64,000 nucleotides of DNA, taken from contig CM032669.1 in assembly GCA_019095985.1 (NCBI GenBank), positions 34,158,402 to 34,222,401 on the forward strand, given 5' to 3'. Numbering within the stretch: position 1 is the first letter of the stretch; each line of letters begins with the position of its first letter. The notes beneath the pieces were generated by a model. The model saw nothing but the letters and a program-made list of their open reading frames with translations. It did no database searches and was not told the DNA's origin. The position numbers were made by a program, and so were the translations under genes. Shown piece after piece: positions 23,154 to 34,662 of this stretch. The stretch comes from Streblospio benedicti. Its lineage: Eukaryota; Annelida; Polychaeta; Spionida; Spionidae.

Positions 23154-23972
23154 ATGGGTAATTTATTGAGCTGTGTAGGACAAAAAGGGAAGGAGGTAGC
23201 TGCTGAGGGTGCTACAGCTGCTGCCAACGTGGAAAGTGCAGCCCAGGATGGTGTAGTTGATATCAAAGATGCAGTCCTCGAAATAAAAGATGATGCTGTA
23301 AAGGAAACAGAATCAGCAGCAACAAAAGCTGCAGATGGAGCTGCCGCTGTAGTCGAAGAATCTGTGAAGGAGGTGAAAGCGACAGCATCGGATGTCAAAG
23401 CTGAAGCTACTGCTGCTAAAGATTCTGCCTTCAATGAAGGTATCTCACAATTACAAGCTTTGGATGATGAAGTGGAGAATGCTAAGGGTCAGGCTAAGGC
23501 TGGTTTGGATGAAGCCAAAGCTAAGGCTGATCAGGCTGCAGCTGATGCAAAGGCTGAAGCAGAAAAAGTTGCTGAAGATGCCAAGAAGGCAGCGGATGAT
23601 GCCAAGAAAGAAGCTGAAGATGCAGCAGCCAAGGCAAAGGAATCTGCCGAGGATAAGCTTGCCGAAGCTGGTGAAGCTGCAGACAAAGCAGTCAGTGATG
23701 TAAAAGACAGTGCTGGGGAGGTAAAGGAAGCCGGAGAGGCAACTGCCAAATCTGGCATGGCAGCAGTTGCTGAAGGTGCAGGCAAAGTGAAAGACGGTGG
23801 AATGGCTGTCAAGGATGTCGTGGTGGATGTCAAGTCTGGCAAAACTTCTGTCACTGACGCCATGGGTGCTGGAGCTGCTGGGGCAATGCAGGCCAAGGAT
23901 GGTGCTGTTCAGGTGAAGGATGCGGCCATGGAGCTGAAAGAGTCATTCGGCGGTGGAGGATCCACAGCTCAG
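23154..23972 (+). CDS. Alternative first coding exon 1: lipid-anchor plus amphipathic-repeat N-terminus, probably of PKA-RI
   Basis: The ATG lies in a strong context (AAGATGG). 273 codons run to a phase-0 donor, CTCAG|GTAGGT. Residues 1-7, MGNLLSC, fit an N-myristoylation signal (Gly2, Ser6) with a palmitoylatable Cys7, the only cysteine in the exon. Residues about 20-115 and 190-265 repeat VKD/VKE/IKD motifs with a spacing near 11, and residues about 115-190 are almost only Ala, Lys, Glu and Asp. This composition recalls group-3 LEA proteins, synucleins and apolipoprotein-type amphipathic helices. The end is GGGGSTAQ. G+C is far above the neighbouring introns. The same strand next offers a short terminal exon (25366), two more candidate first exons, and the PKA-RI exon at 62055, which accepts phase 0. 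I infer, but cannot prove, splicing to PKA-RI. No D/D domain is present. Confidence 0.85.
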
Positions 23973-23993
23973 GTAGGTGTCTGCATTAACGTT

Positions 23994-24563
23994 CTGACAG
24001 CAAGTTCATGGATTAACATTTTCTATCATAACTAAAAAAAAAAAAAAAAAAATAGGAATGAAATGCTATTTTTTTGCCAGATCTACTTAGCAATTTTTAT
24101 TATTCTGATTGATTTATATAATAGTGAACACTTATATCAAATGCTATTTTTTAAAGGCTCTTAAGAGGGATAGTCAAACATTTTGAACATTCCCAATTTG
24201 CGAATTATGTACCATGATTAGAACAGCAAAGTTTGTTTACATGTTTGATCTGAATACACTTTATTGTGTCACTTGAGTGACTACCCATGTGTATGCAAAT
24301 TAAAATACTGCTGTTCTAATCACAGGACCTAATCCCCTAATTAGGCTTGTTTAAAATGTTTGACTCTGTCTCTCACAGATACTGAAAAAAAAATGCCATT
24401 TTCATCTAAGTGTTGACTATTATGCAAACCAATCAGAATGATGGAAATTGCAATGTAGATATGGCGAAAAATAATAGCATTTCATTCCTATAATTTTAAT
24501 TTTGATATTCATTACCATTTTTTAGTTATGATAGAGAATGTTACCCCATGAACTTGATGTCAG
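23994..24563. repeat. 570-bp palindrome starting 21 bp after the exon 1 donor
   Basis: Inverted arms extend from CTGACAGCAAGTTCATGG (23994) to CCATGAACTTGATGTCAG (ending 24563), with the centre near 24278. Inside are a poly-A run (about 24036-24053) and a MITE-like core flanked by TA with ends GGAATGAAATGCTATT (24055) and AATAGCATTTCATTCC (ending about 24488). Further pairs are TAGTCAAACATTTTGAAC with GTTTAAAATGTTTGACTC, and GATTAGAACAGCA with TGCTGTTCTAATC. Probably a MITE in, or plus, older inverted DNA. If transcribed it would form a long stem just behind the 5' splice site. Confidence 0.75.
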
Positions 24564-25365
24564 CACATTTAGGGAATGGAAGTGTGACTATATTGTTTCG
24601 TTCTGAGCAATGGTATGCCTATGTTAATAGTATTACAATTGTTTTATTTCATAACTTTTTATTGCTGAACCTACTTAGATCATGACATGTAAAATGCATT
24701 GAGGTGATTGATATTGTTAAGACTGACTCATTTCCCTGTAGATGCATGCAGCACGGTGCTCATTCAAAATGAACCAGTGCCATGATCCATAAAATATTGA
24801 CCTTTTTTATTGGAAGCTGAAATGTTATTTTTTACACAGTCGTTTGTTTACCAATACAATCAATGGCATTGAATATCACCAGTTGAATTGAAATTGTAAA
24901 TATCTAAAGTTTCCTTCTATATTGCTGAATGCTATTAAAAACAAATCAAAATAAACAATTTACAGCTTTAGAAATGAACTGTAGATTGTCTGAATTCCAG
25001 AGTGAAGAATTTATGTCTTTGGCTCTAGTATTTTAGTCAAGACGAATGAAGCAATTATTAAGTCATAAATCTGTCACGCATAATTTTTCAGCAGGTTTTG
25101 TGGTGTTATAAGTGTTCTAATTATGTGTAATTTTGAAAAGTGAATTTTTACAAACTAAATGCTATATTATCATTCAAGTTAAACTAAAAGACAGACAACA
25201 TATTTTTTAGAGTCGGCAGATAGACTTTGAAACTATTAAAACATCTGTGCATTCATTCTTTTCAACATAAATTGTCGTATGAAAAGTTTACTACTGCTGG
25301 TAGCATTTCAACCTTCGATTTTCTATTAGGACCACATGGTAAACTAAGTTTTGTTCTTATTTCAG

Positions 25366-25620
25366 TCTGTGGCTGCCTCCTAGATGAAGAGACAGATAGC
25401 TTCTTCGAATGGCCATGAGATTTGCATCAGACTCAATTTACATTTGTTGCTGCTAAAGCCACAGATGTCATTTTTATTCAAAAAGAACGTTGTCATGCGT
25501 CCATGATATCCTTAGTAACCAACTGTTTCCCTTGGCAACATGCCCTGACAACGTCATGGGATTTGGATATCAATGTGGTTAACCAACATAGCAGGAAAGA
25601 GGCATTTTTGCTTTAAGAAT
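25366..25620 (+). CDS. Possible short alternative terminal exon (SVAAS-stop) after first exon 1
   Basis: A clean acceptor (GTTCTTATTTCAG) precedes TCT GTG GCT GCC TCC TAG at 25366-25383. Read in the phase left by the 23154-23972 exon, it would end the protein as ..STAQ-SVAAS, 278 residues in total. G+C stays raised to about 25620, as expected for a terminal exon with 3' UTR. Almost any acceptor in an intron meets a stop soon, so this is only moderately informative. If used, it makes a PKA-free lipid-anchored repeat protein. Confidence 0.35.
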
Positions 25621-28600
25621 TAAACTTTATGATTATCTTTACATCCTATTTTGGAGTGCTTGAAATAATGTCAGGTATAAATTTGTATCTTCCAATATTT
25701 GATTCTTAGCAGGTGTAATGAAAAGTTAAGTAACAAGTATTGGCAAGGTGTATTATTTTGTTCCAAGTATATATGGTATAAAGTGCACATATTTCTGTGC
25801 AGACTTAAGTTTAATGTGATTTTTGTATAATTGAGATTAATTCTTAACTTAGAAAATACAGTGTTCATCAGTAATAGTTGCTATCATGTTAAGCCTTCTA
25901 GTGTAAATTGGTTACCCGGTAGTTTTACATAATGATCATGCCAGTGCTAACATGCAACTGCCAATTTGTGATTTTCATTAGATTTGTCAATTAAGATTAT
26001 TCTATTTTATATATCCATGTAAGAGCATTGTTTTCTATATAAGCTTTATTAAGCTTTGAATATGATTTTTTGTCTTACATTATTTTTATTATTTGCAGCA
26101 TACTGTTAACAAATTGTAGCTTTGCCAAACGACTTTGTAATACAATATCGTTATTCTGCTATTAAACTTTGTGCAAATAGCAACACTAGGTATGTCAGTA
26201 GGTTTTATATTATCAACCAATACAATATTTGAATGAAATAGTATAATGCGAAAGTTAGTTTTTAGCAGTCGGTTTGTCCTTAGATCTGACAAGAATTAGT
26301 TCTCCATTTGGTAGCAAAAACCTAATGATATTCTTTGTGCAAAACAAAGTCAATTGTGCAGTAGTAAGGCAATTTTCCAAGTTTTTGAGTCCAAGAGTAC
26401 TGAAATAAACCTAGAGCAGTGCCAAGTAGGAAAGCTAATTACAAGCACTTACATCTTTAATTGTTTACTAGTCTTGTACTTTTTGATATTTTACAGTGCA
26501 AAGAAATTGGTACATGTACTTTTTTAGATATTTGTGATGTCCCAAATTTTTGCTCGCTGAATTGTATTATTGTCTTTCTTCCATGCTGCATTTAACTTTT
26601 GCTACAAAAAACTGCTGATTTTGTATTATGTTAGAGGTTTGTTGTTATACACCACTGTACAAGAAAGAGTACATCTGTCAAACAGTATTCTTTGTATAAA
26701 TTCCACAACTTTAGTCATTTTGTACATTAGATATAGAATACTTGCTATTATCACCAAGTTAATAAAACGAAGCCTTTTTCAAGAATGTACATTTTGTTAA
26801 AAAATTTGTATAACTTTAGAAATTTTTTCCAATGATGCTGTAAATTATTTTTATGTGATCGTTGTGTTTTAAAAACACATTAATATCATATGATGAACAT
26901 GTTTTTTGCATATTTTATATTTTAATTTGAAATGCCTCGTGTGATTAAATTATGAATGTCGTGAAGTTATATTTTGTTCTTTACATTTAAATTATCAGAT
27001 ACTATTGTATTAAAAGGTTTGGTGTTGAATAACAGAACATGACGCATACAAAAGCCGGAATAACAACATAATATAACTGTTTACTATGCTTAAGCTCTGT
27101 CAATTAGTTATCGTATATTTGTTTGCGTTGATGATATTAACTCAGCCAGACTATTAAATTACCTTAAAACATTCAATATCACAATATGAAGTACCATGTG
27201 AAAATCAACATCTTGTTATCGGGAATTTTTTAAAGCAGACCATAGGTCACAGATAAGTAGTGACAGCATGTCATACTTGTTTTATGAAGTCCCATCATTT
27301 GTGATTTATGTAGACCAATCGAAAACGTTTTTTGTACAGGTATGAGTCTTGATACTCTTCAAAGTTATTCAAAAAAGTGAAATATCCTCTTCTTTTCATT
27401 TCTAAAAATGCATTTATTATGGACAAAAATCACTCTTCATGCATAACTTCCCCAAACATATTCAACTCATTATTTAGCGGAATGTGCTTTGTTAACCTAA
27501 AATTTGAAGTGTCCAATGCTTGTTCAGTATTCATGCTTCAAAAAGAGACCAGTAAAGTAATGTCTAGACAATCATACAAGTTCATAAAACATATTAGGTA
27601 TATGACATGCATTGTATGAAAGTTTAAGTGAAAAGGAAATGTAAGAAGAAACACTGTTACAATATTGAACAAACTTCTTTGAAAGGTTGATGAAACATTT
27701 GTATATCATTAACCCGTTGTATTAATGTGAAATGTAATCATCACATATTTTGCATGAATTGTTGCCCCTTCCACACACTTTTATTTTGAAGGCCAGTGAC
27801 AGACCTTGTAAAAGTTCAATAAATTGATGGTAGGACAATTTTTATGTGCAAGACTATTATGAAGTTAGGCTAGGCAAGTATTATAACATAACGGGAGCAT
27901 TCACCCTTTCAAAAATGAAGTGATATAAATAATTGATACATAATGTTTACTGACAGTTCTGTTCTTCATATGGTCCTTCAAAATACGATGCACTAAAGGT
28001 ATCCCATCGTTAGGAATGTTTAACTTTGAATAATGTTTAAAGAACATTTTTTATGAGATGGTGTGAAAGCTAACATTATTACAAGCTTTAGGTGCTAATG
28101 TTGGTTTTAACTTGAAATTGTGATTATGATATTTCGAAAATGAATTTTACTTGCTTTACCAAAAAAAAATTTGAGAGACAATTAGTTAATCATAATATGC
28201 TGAACATGTTCTAGTATATTTCTTAGAATTAGTGTTAATGAGGGCAAGATATGCTTTTTACTGGGTAAGTAAATTCGCCCTTCGTTTTTTCTAAAGCATT
28301 ATATTTTGCATTTTGTTTGTAAAAATTAATCTAATGATATTTCAAATAACTATGAAGCTTTGAATTTTGTCCGGAAAAATATTCAATAGATTATATGAAT
28401 GAAGAGACAAAATTTCGCACAGTTATCATTACACATATTTTCCGGTAATTTCACATCGATTTATATCTGCTTTTGAACACAAAACACTTCATTTATCACA
28501 TTGCATAATCTAATAAGTTTGAATGAATATGCATATATGAACGTTTTCAACATATTACAAAGAATAATAATCCAATTTTATTTTAAGTAAAATTCATCGA

Positions 28601-31600
28601 GGTTAGTAAAACATCTATCAAGAAAACAGAAAAAAGAAAAGAAATTTCATCTATGAATATATTGATCAAAATGATTTTATGATTTTAGTATAAATCTTAT
28701 TTGTTTATGAAGAATTTTCATGAGTTTTATTTAACCTCATCATGTACATAAAAAGTCTTCAGTTGATGGGCATTTTACATTGAGATCTCAAGTGCACTGT
28801 GCTGACACATTTGATCATAATGCGCATTACGATCATCCAAGATGGTGGATGCTGAGTTTTATTACTTCAAATTTTCTACCATATTTATGTTTCTATCAAT
28901 GATTAAACAGTGTATCTGATTAAACAGTGTTTTTGAGTTGCAAGCCTTAGGGATTACATTGAGTACAATATTGTGTTAAGTTTTGTTGATAATTAAGAAT
29001 ACAATTTTGATGATGATTAGCGTAATGAGTTTCCAGCAATGATTTTAATGAATTCTGATTTGTTTTGATGATGATCGTAATGAATGAAATTGACAACCAA
29101 TTTATTATAGTCGTGTTGAAATGCTTAGAGTTTGATTGCATTATTAAGTGAACACAACACTATTGTCCATTAATATTTATAGTGCAAACAAATGACTTCA
29201 AAATAAATTTTGCTGTCCAATCTGGAAATCCTTACAGAAACAGACATCATTATGCTAATCACTGCTTGCAACCAGCATTTAGACTTTTGATTCAAGTATA
29301 AAATTAAATCTAACATAGTATATCTTGTCAATATCAATTTATATTCAGTGTTATAGTAAATATTTACTTTTAAATTGGAAATAAACGCACATAAATAATG
29401 CGATATCTAACAATTTGGAAAATATTCACAATATCATCAGTGTGATCGTAATGCGCAAAACATTAATCAGTGTCAGGACAGTGAAGTGCTGATCTAAACC
29501 AAATTTGATTGTGAGGATGGGCGCATATTTGGATGCTGAGGTTTATCTTGATAAAATCGTTGCATCAAATACAGGCAGAAATATAACTGATCAATATGTG
29601 TTTGCAATTTAACATGAAGTTCATTCTAGATTATCGATTTCTTTATTGAGTGACATATAATTTACTTTGGATTGCATGTCATGATAATGATGATATTTGT
29701 CTCTTTGTTCGCGTTACTCATATCACAGAAAAGTGCTTTTATATCCAAGAAAAAAACATTTGTAACAGAATGAAAGGTTGCCATTCACATATGTATGTTT
29801 AACATATTTGCGTGCATTGTGAATAAAGGAAAAACTCCAATTTAAAAGAATAATATACATAAATTAAAAATAAAACCAAATTTGACCATGGCTTAGCAAG
29901 GAGGCATGCAGTGTAATTTGGCCTAACTAAGTTTAGGCAGATCGGTCAGCATGCTCAATGGAAATGACCAAGAATCATGTAACAGTAGGGTGATGGATAG
30001 CAGGGGCCAGTGACATTGGGATCATTGAGCCGGCACTGTGACAAATGTGATTTTGAAATGTAATAAACATTGTTTGGTTAATTGTAGTATCAAAGTTTTA
30101 GAGTATGCTAATTTAAAATAGATATTACAATATGTTTATTTCAAGGGCTAAATGTTTTATTGGGGTCAAAATTCATTTGCCTTATATGCTTTTTTATAAC
30201 TGAAAATTCATATCACACATAAATTAAACGAAAAATCCTACTTGGACACCTTTTTGAATAGCAAGCAAAAAGTCTATTGTATTAGATGCACTTTGCTTGT
30301 AATCTACAAACAATTTTGGCAGATCCTGAGTGGCGTTGATCAGTTACAACATTCTCCCCTCTATCCATTGAGAATAAAATTGTCTAACGTAGTTATAGCC
30401 CCACATAATTTAGCAAAATTAAATGTGAAACCCGTGTGATAGCAAAGATATATATCAGTCCTCGGTGCATGTACATAAAAGAATATCTTGCAATGGACAT
30501 CCAAAAAATATGGAGGAATCAGACTGACATAGATTATACCGGGAATGCAATGATATTTTATTCCTAAACACACACATACTAGTGAAAGCACAATCTGTTA
30601 CAAGCAAGACCTAGATTATTGTTCATCGTAAAATACAACGCAAGTCAAAAGATGTCACCTAAGAGGCACATTGGTAATGGAAAAGAACATCGTTTTAGGT
30701 TGTCACTTAACATGGTCTAATGTTGCTGAAGTTTTCATTAAATGATGATAAAATGCAAATTGAAATTCACAAAATAAAGAATATGCTTCATTATGAGTTA
30801 TTGCAAGGCTTCAATCAAGCTGTCATTCTACGCTTGATACTTAAACTAGTTTCATTTTTATTGATGTCAAATACAGTGGACGTGCCAAATTGCTTGCCAA
30901 AATTAGTGTTTATGTGTAGCACCATAGAAGTCATCTTCACAAGCCATTACATCTCCAAGTTGGTATTTACTATAGTGGTTGTTTACCCCCAGGCTTTCCA
31001 AAAAACAGTGCAAGGAAATGTTACATAATGCCTACGCACAAGTATGGAGTGGAATCGTTTTCCTTTGAGGCAAAGAATCATATTGTATCATATTTTCTTT
31101 AAATATGGAAGACATTCAGTAAGACATTCAGTTGGAGATCATAATCTTCATGTGTAGGGTAGTGGGGGCAATATCTGTTTTGCTTTTTTATTGTCTGCAT
31201 TTCTACATATTTCTGAATTGTTAGGTGGCTTTTTGAATATTTATTGCACAAGTTATCAAAACTTGTTACAAGTATAAAAGCTAATGATTAGTATGGTCTA
31301 AAAAGATCATGGTGAAAGGCAATAAGGGCAAAGTTTCTCATAAAGAAACCCTTCGAATGTTTCAACTTTAAGATTGACTTTTACGGGTTAAGTTGTTTGA
31401 AAATGAAACAAGTCTTAATTACATTAAAAATGCACGAATGAATTTTTGATCAGGCAGGAGTGGCAGTTTTTAAGAGTGGGGATGTTTTCATGTGTGATGA
31501 TTGACAGAAATTAATGTACATTTAAGTTACATGTCTTCAAAATATTGTCTGCTTGTGATTTTTAGCATTGTCATGTTTTTGATTTTATATCTTGGAGAAG

Positions 31601-34510
31601 AGGAGGGAGAATGGTATTTGTATGGGACTAATTTAAGTTGTCAATCATGATGAATCCAGAACAAGTTTAATTACCACATCTCTGCTAAAATGTACATTTC
31701 CCTGGCGTTTTATTTTGCCAAATGCTAAATTTTGATTGTGCTACACATTCAAAGCATTGTTGGGTACATGTATGTGCTTGAAATGAGTCTATATTTGTAT
31801 TCTGTCACATACTGACCCAGGTTTTCTTTTGAACACAAAGTTGGCACTTTTTTTTTTTTTTTTTTTTTTTTTTGCATTTAGAAGTATTTCTGCATTTCTG
31901 ATGGAGAATTTTTTATTTTGGTGGATTTTGCTTTCCCTTAACTGTCTAGGATTAGTAATTAGTCTGTTGGTCAGCCAAAGTGCCCTCAGAGCCTTTTCAG
32001 TATTCTGGTACAGAGCGAACTGCTCTTTGTTATTTCAAATTGTAAATGCCTATATGTATTTGTTTGCCATTGAAGTGGAAAAAAATATATTGAGCAAGAT
32101 ATCAACGTGGAAGTTTTACACTATATGGAAGTTGTCCACATGGTTCTGCTGGAAATAGAACCTCTGGTGTAAAAATAACTTATAATAAAGTCAATTTATC
32201 AACTGATATTAAACTTATTTTAATCTAAACGTTTGCTTTTGTTATAAAATGTCATAAATGACATCATAACATGTCGTGTCATCGTGTCAGTGCATAGTAT
32301 TTTATATCTTGTAATTTCAGCTCTTTTGCTTTGACATTAAATATCCTTGACTTTATATATAAGTAGTTATCTTATCCTATCATGAATATGTCTCTTTAGA
32401 TATCGTATTTGGCTGGCCAAATAGGGTAGAGTGTCCGCGTACCACGTATCAGTTTCGTTACATATCAAGATGGCTAATGCTCACTTAATGCAATAAGGTG
32501 GTACGACTCAAGAGAGTACGCTGGTGTTCTGATGGGATGCTTTTAGACAACACTTTCCATGTGCAGTGTGTCTTTATCTGTGCTCCTTCGTTATTATTTG
32601 CATAGATTGTGATTTTGTCTTCCTTGAGTTTGATTACATTGATTGTGTCTGGGATGGATGAGTGTGTTGCAAATTTTGGATACCAGATGCTTAGCTGTTG
32701 TGTGATGCTTAAGTAGGATATTTCAAGTCAAGAGAATCTGAATCGTAGTGCGTATTTTGCAAGGAGATGTAAAAAGGGTCTGGTTATTGTCAGATTATTT
32801 TATATCTAAATATAACAAGAAATTCAATCAGGTTACGTGAGGTTTTGATGTTCATAGGTGTAGTTACAATAAATATTTATCAATAATTCGTAGATTGATA
32901 GTTATTTGTCATGATAGATAGTAGATTGATTCGAAAGATGAAATGGTTATTGTAGCCTGTGTGTTTGCTTGATGCTTGGGACATCATTGCAAAATCAAAG
33001 TACAATTGATGGTATATACAATGTAATTGTTCATCAAGTTGTGTGAGACAGGTTTTATTTAAACTATTGAGGTTGTAGTGTGGAATTGCTCATACATAGA
33101 AAAGTGGAATAAACTCATCACAATAAATTGTTTTGCAGATGATCATTATCGGATATTTTGGTGGATATCCATTACATGGCCATTCAAGAAACAATTGCAA
33201 GATAACTATTTTGTTCTAGAAGATGACAGGAATGGTAATCATTCTTTTTTAAATTTACATGCTACATCGTATCATCATCAATGTCATCTGGTCTTAAATG
33301 TCATATAGTATTGTATTTAGTTGTGAAAATGTGATATCTGTTGAACATATTAAAATGTTATTAGCAGATTTTGTTTTCAATCATCAAGTCTCAACTACTG
33401 CCTCTATGTGTATTACAGGTGGAACGAACTCTGTAGAAATTACTATGGATGTAATCATGAATAGAAGTAAAATTTCACCACATTAATATTGTGTGTTTGA
33501 TCGGTTTGCTAATTATGACAGGCTTGACCACTAATTGGTGGTCACTTCGATTGAATGTATCTCATTAGCTGTCATTTTCAGTGATCGTATTGCTTTTGGT
33601 CTATCATATTTTAATACTCTGAATGTTTTACATAATAGGTATAGAATTTGATAATAGAAAAGAGGGTACATTGGGTACAGATTGTTGGGGGAAAATATAT
33701 GTATCTTTTGCCTTGTTAGCTTGTTAGAAACTTGTTAGAAGATCAACCTATTTTACTATTACAAATTGAATTCTCATTTTCGGTATCCAGATCAAAGTGA
33801 CTGGCTTGTCGAGATGAAAGTATCATAAAATGCTTCAAAGATATTCGTTTGCATCAACATATGAAATGCATTAATACAATAATCATGACTATTAGCTATT
33901 ACTATTATAGAGCAAAACAAGTTGTGTCTCTCGAAAATTAGGTATAGATTATTAGGAAAACTAAATGCAATTTACGGCCATCTACACACAAGCAGGCAAT
34001 CAGTAAATTCCTTTAATTGGATTTTGTAAGTGGTTTACAAAATTCAGTTAGTCTACATATCGGTTATTTGTTAATGACAACATCAAGAAATTACATGATG
34101 AAAATTTTGGACCCATCTTGTCTTATGATAATTTATTAGCATTATGTCATATACAGGATGATACACATGTTTCTGTGACAATAACAGATATTTAGCATAT
34201 GCCATATCATATAGTGGTGTATAATTACGTCAACCTCAACATTATACTCGTAGCATTCACGATATTGGAGAATAACATAACATGAAGAAAGCAGTCATAA
34301 TGATGCTGGTGCAAAGTTTTTCAATGCTCATTTACATCATTTTTCCTGTAATTTTGCAGTTAGAGATACAGCCTTTGCGTAGTAGATTTTCTGTTGAATG
34401 TTTTGTTATGGGATGAAGAGTTACATTTATAACGAGGTCTTATATTGCTTTGGAAGCGGACATAAGTGGAATTCTAAATGTTCGCTACCAGAAGTTGAAC
34501 AAATATTTTA
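25621..34510. other. Long AT-rich intron, nothing else supported
   Basis: About 9 kb without a coding frame I can support. A poly-T run lies at about 31849-31873. A slightly GC-richer, low-repeat segment lies at 29885-30060 (GGGGCCAGTGACATTGGGATC). The 100-110-codon open frames around 30720 and 31829 are AT-driven, lack protein-like composition and are left out. Confidence 0.5.
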
Positions 34511-34662
34511 TGATTATATGTAATTAAGTCATTGTAGACTCATGACTCCAAGTCAGATTAGTACTACAAAATGTATATCACAGTCTCTGGTGACCAAAGA
34601 CTGTGATATAGTCCTAACCTGACTTGGAGTCATGAGTCTAATGACTTAATCACATATAATCA
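34511..34662. mobile_element. 152-bp nearly perfect palindromic MITE
   Basis: TGATTATATGTAATTAAGTC at 34511 mirrors GACTTAATCACATATAATCA ending 34662. The arms include GACTCATGACTCCAAGTCAG and CTGACTTGGAGTCATGAGTC and close at the centre around CACAGTCTCTGGTGACCAAAGACTGTG. Non-coding, intronic. Confidence 0.75.

Noticed and set aside
23057-23896. Long minus-strand and shifted plus-strand open frames over the MGNLLSC exon
   Set aside because: Shadows of the Ala/Lys/Glu-rich reading frame. The plus-strand frame at 23154 has the start context, lipid-anchor motif and donor site.
28235-28267. Nine-codon ATG frame ending at GTAAGT in phase 0
   Set aside because: Too short and AT-rich. Chance is the simplest explanation.
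30720-32158. Open frames of 102 and 109 codons
   Set aside because: Composition follows AT-rich intron and a poly-T tract. No domain or splice evidence.
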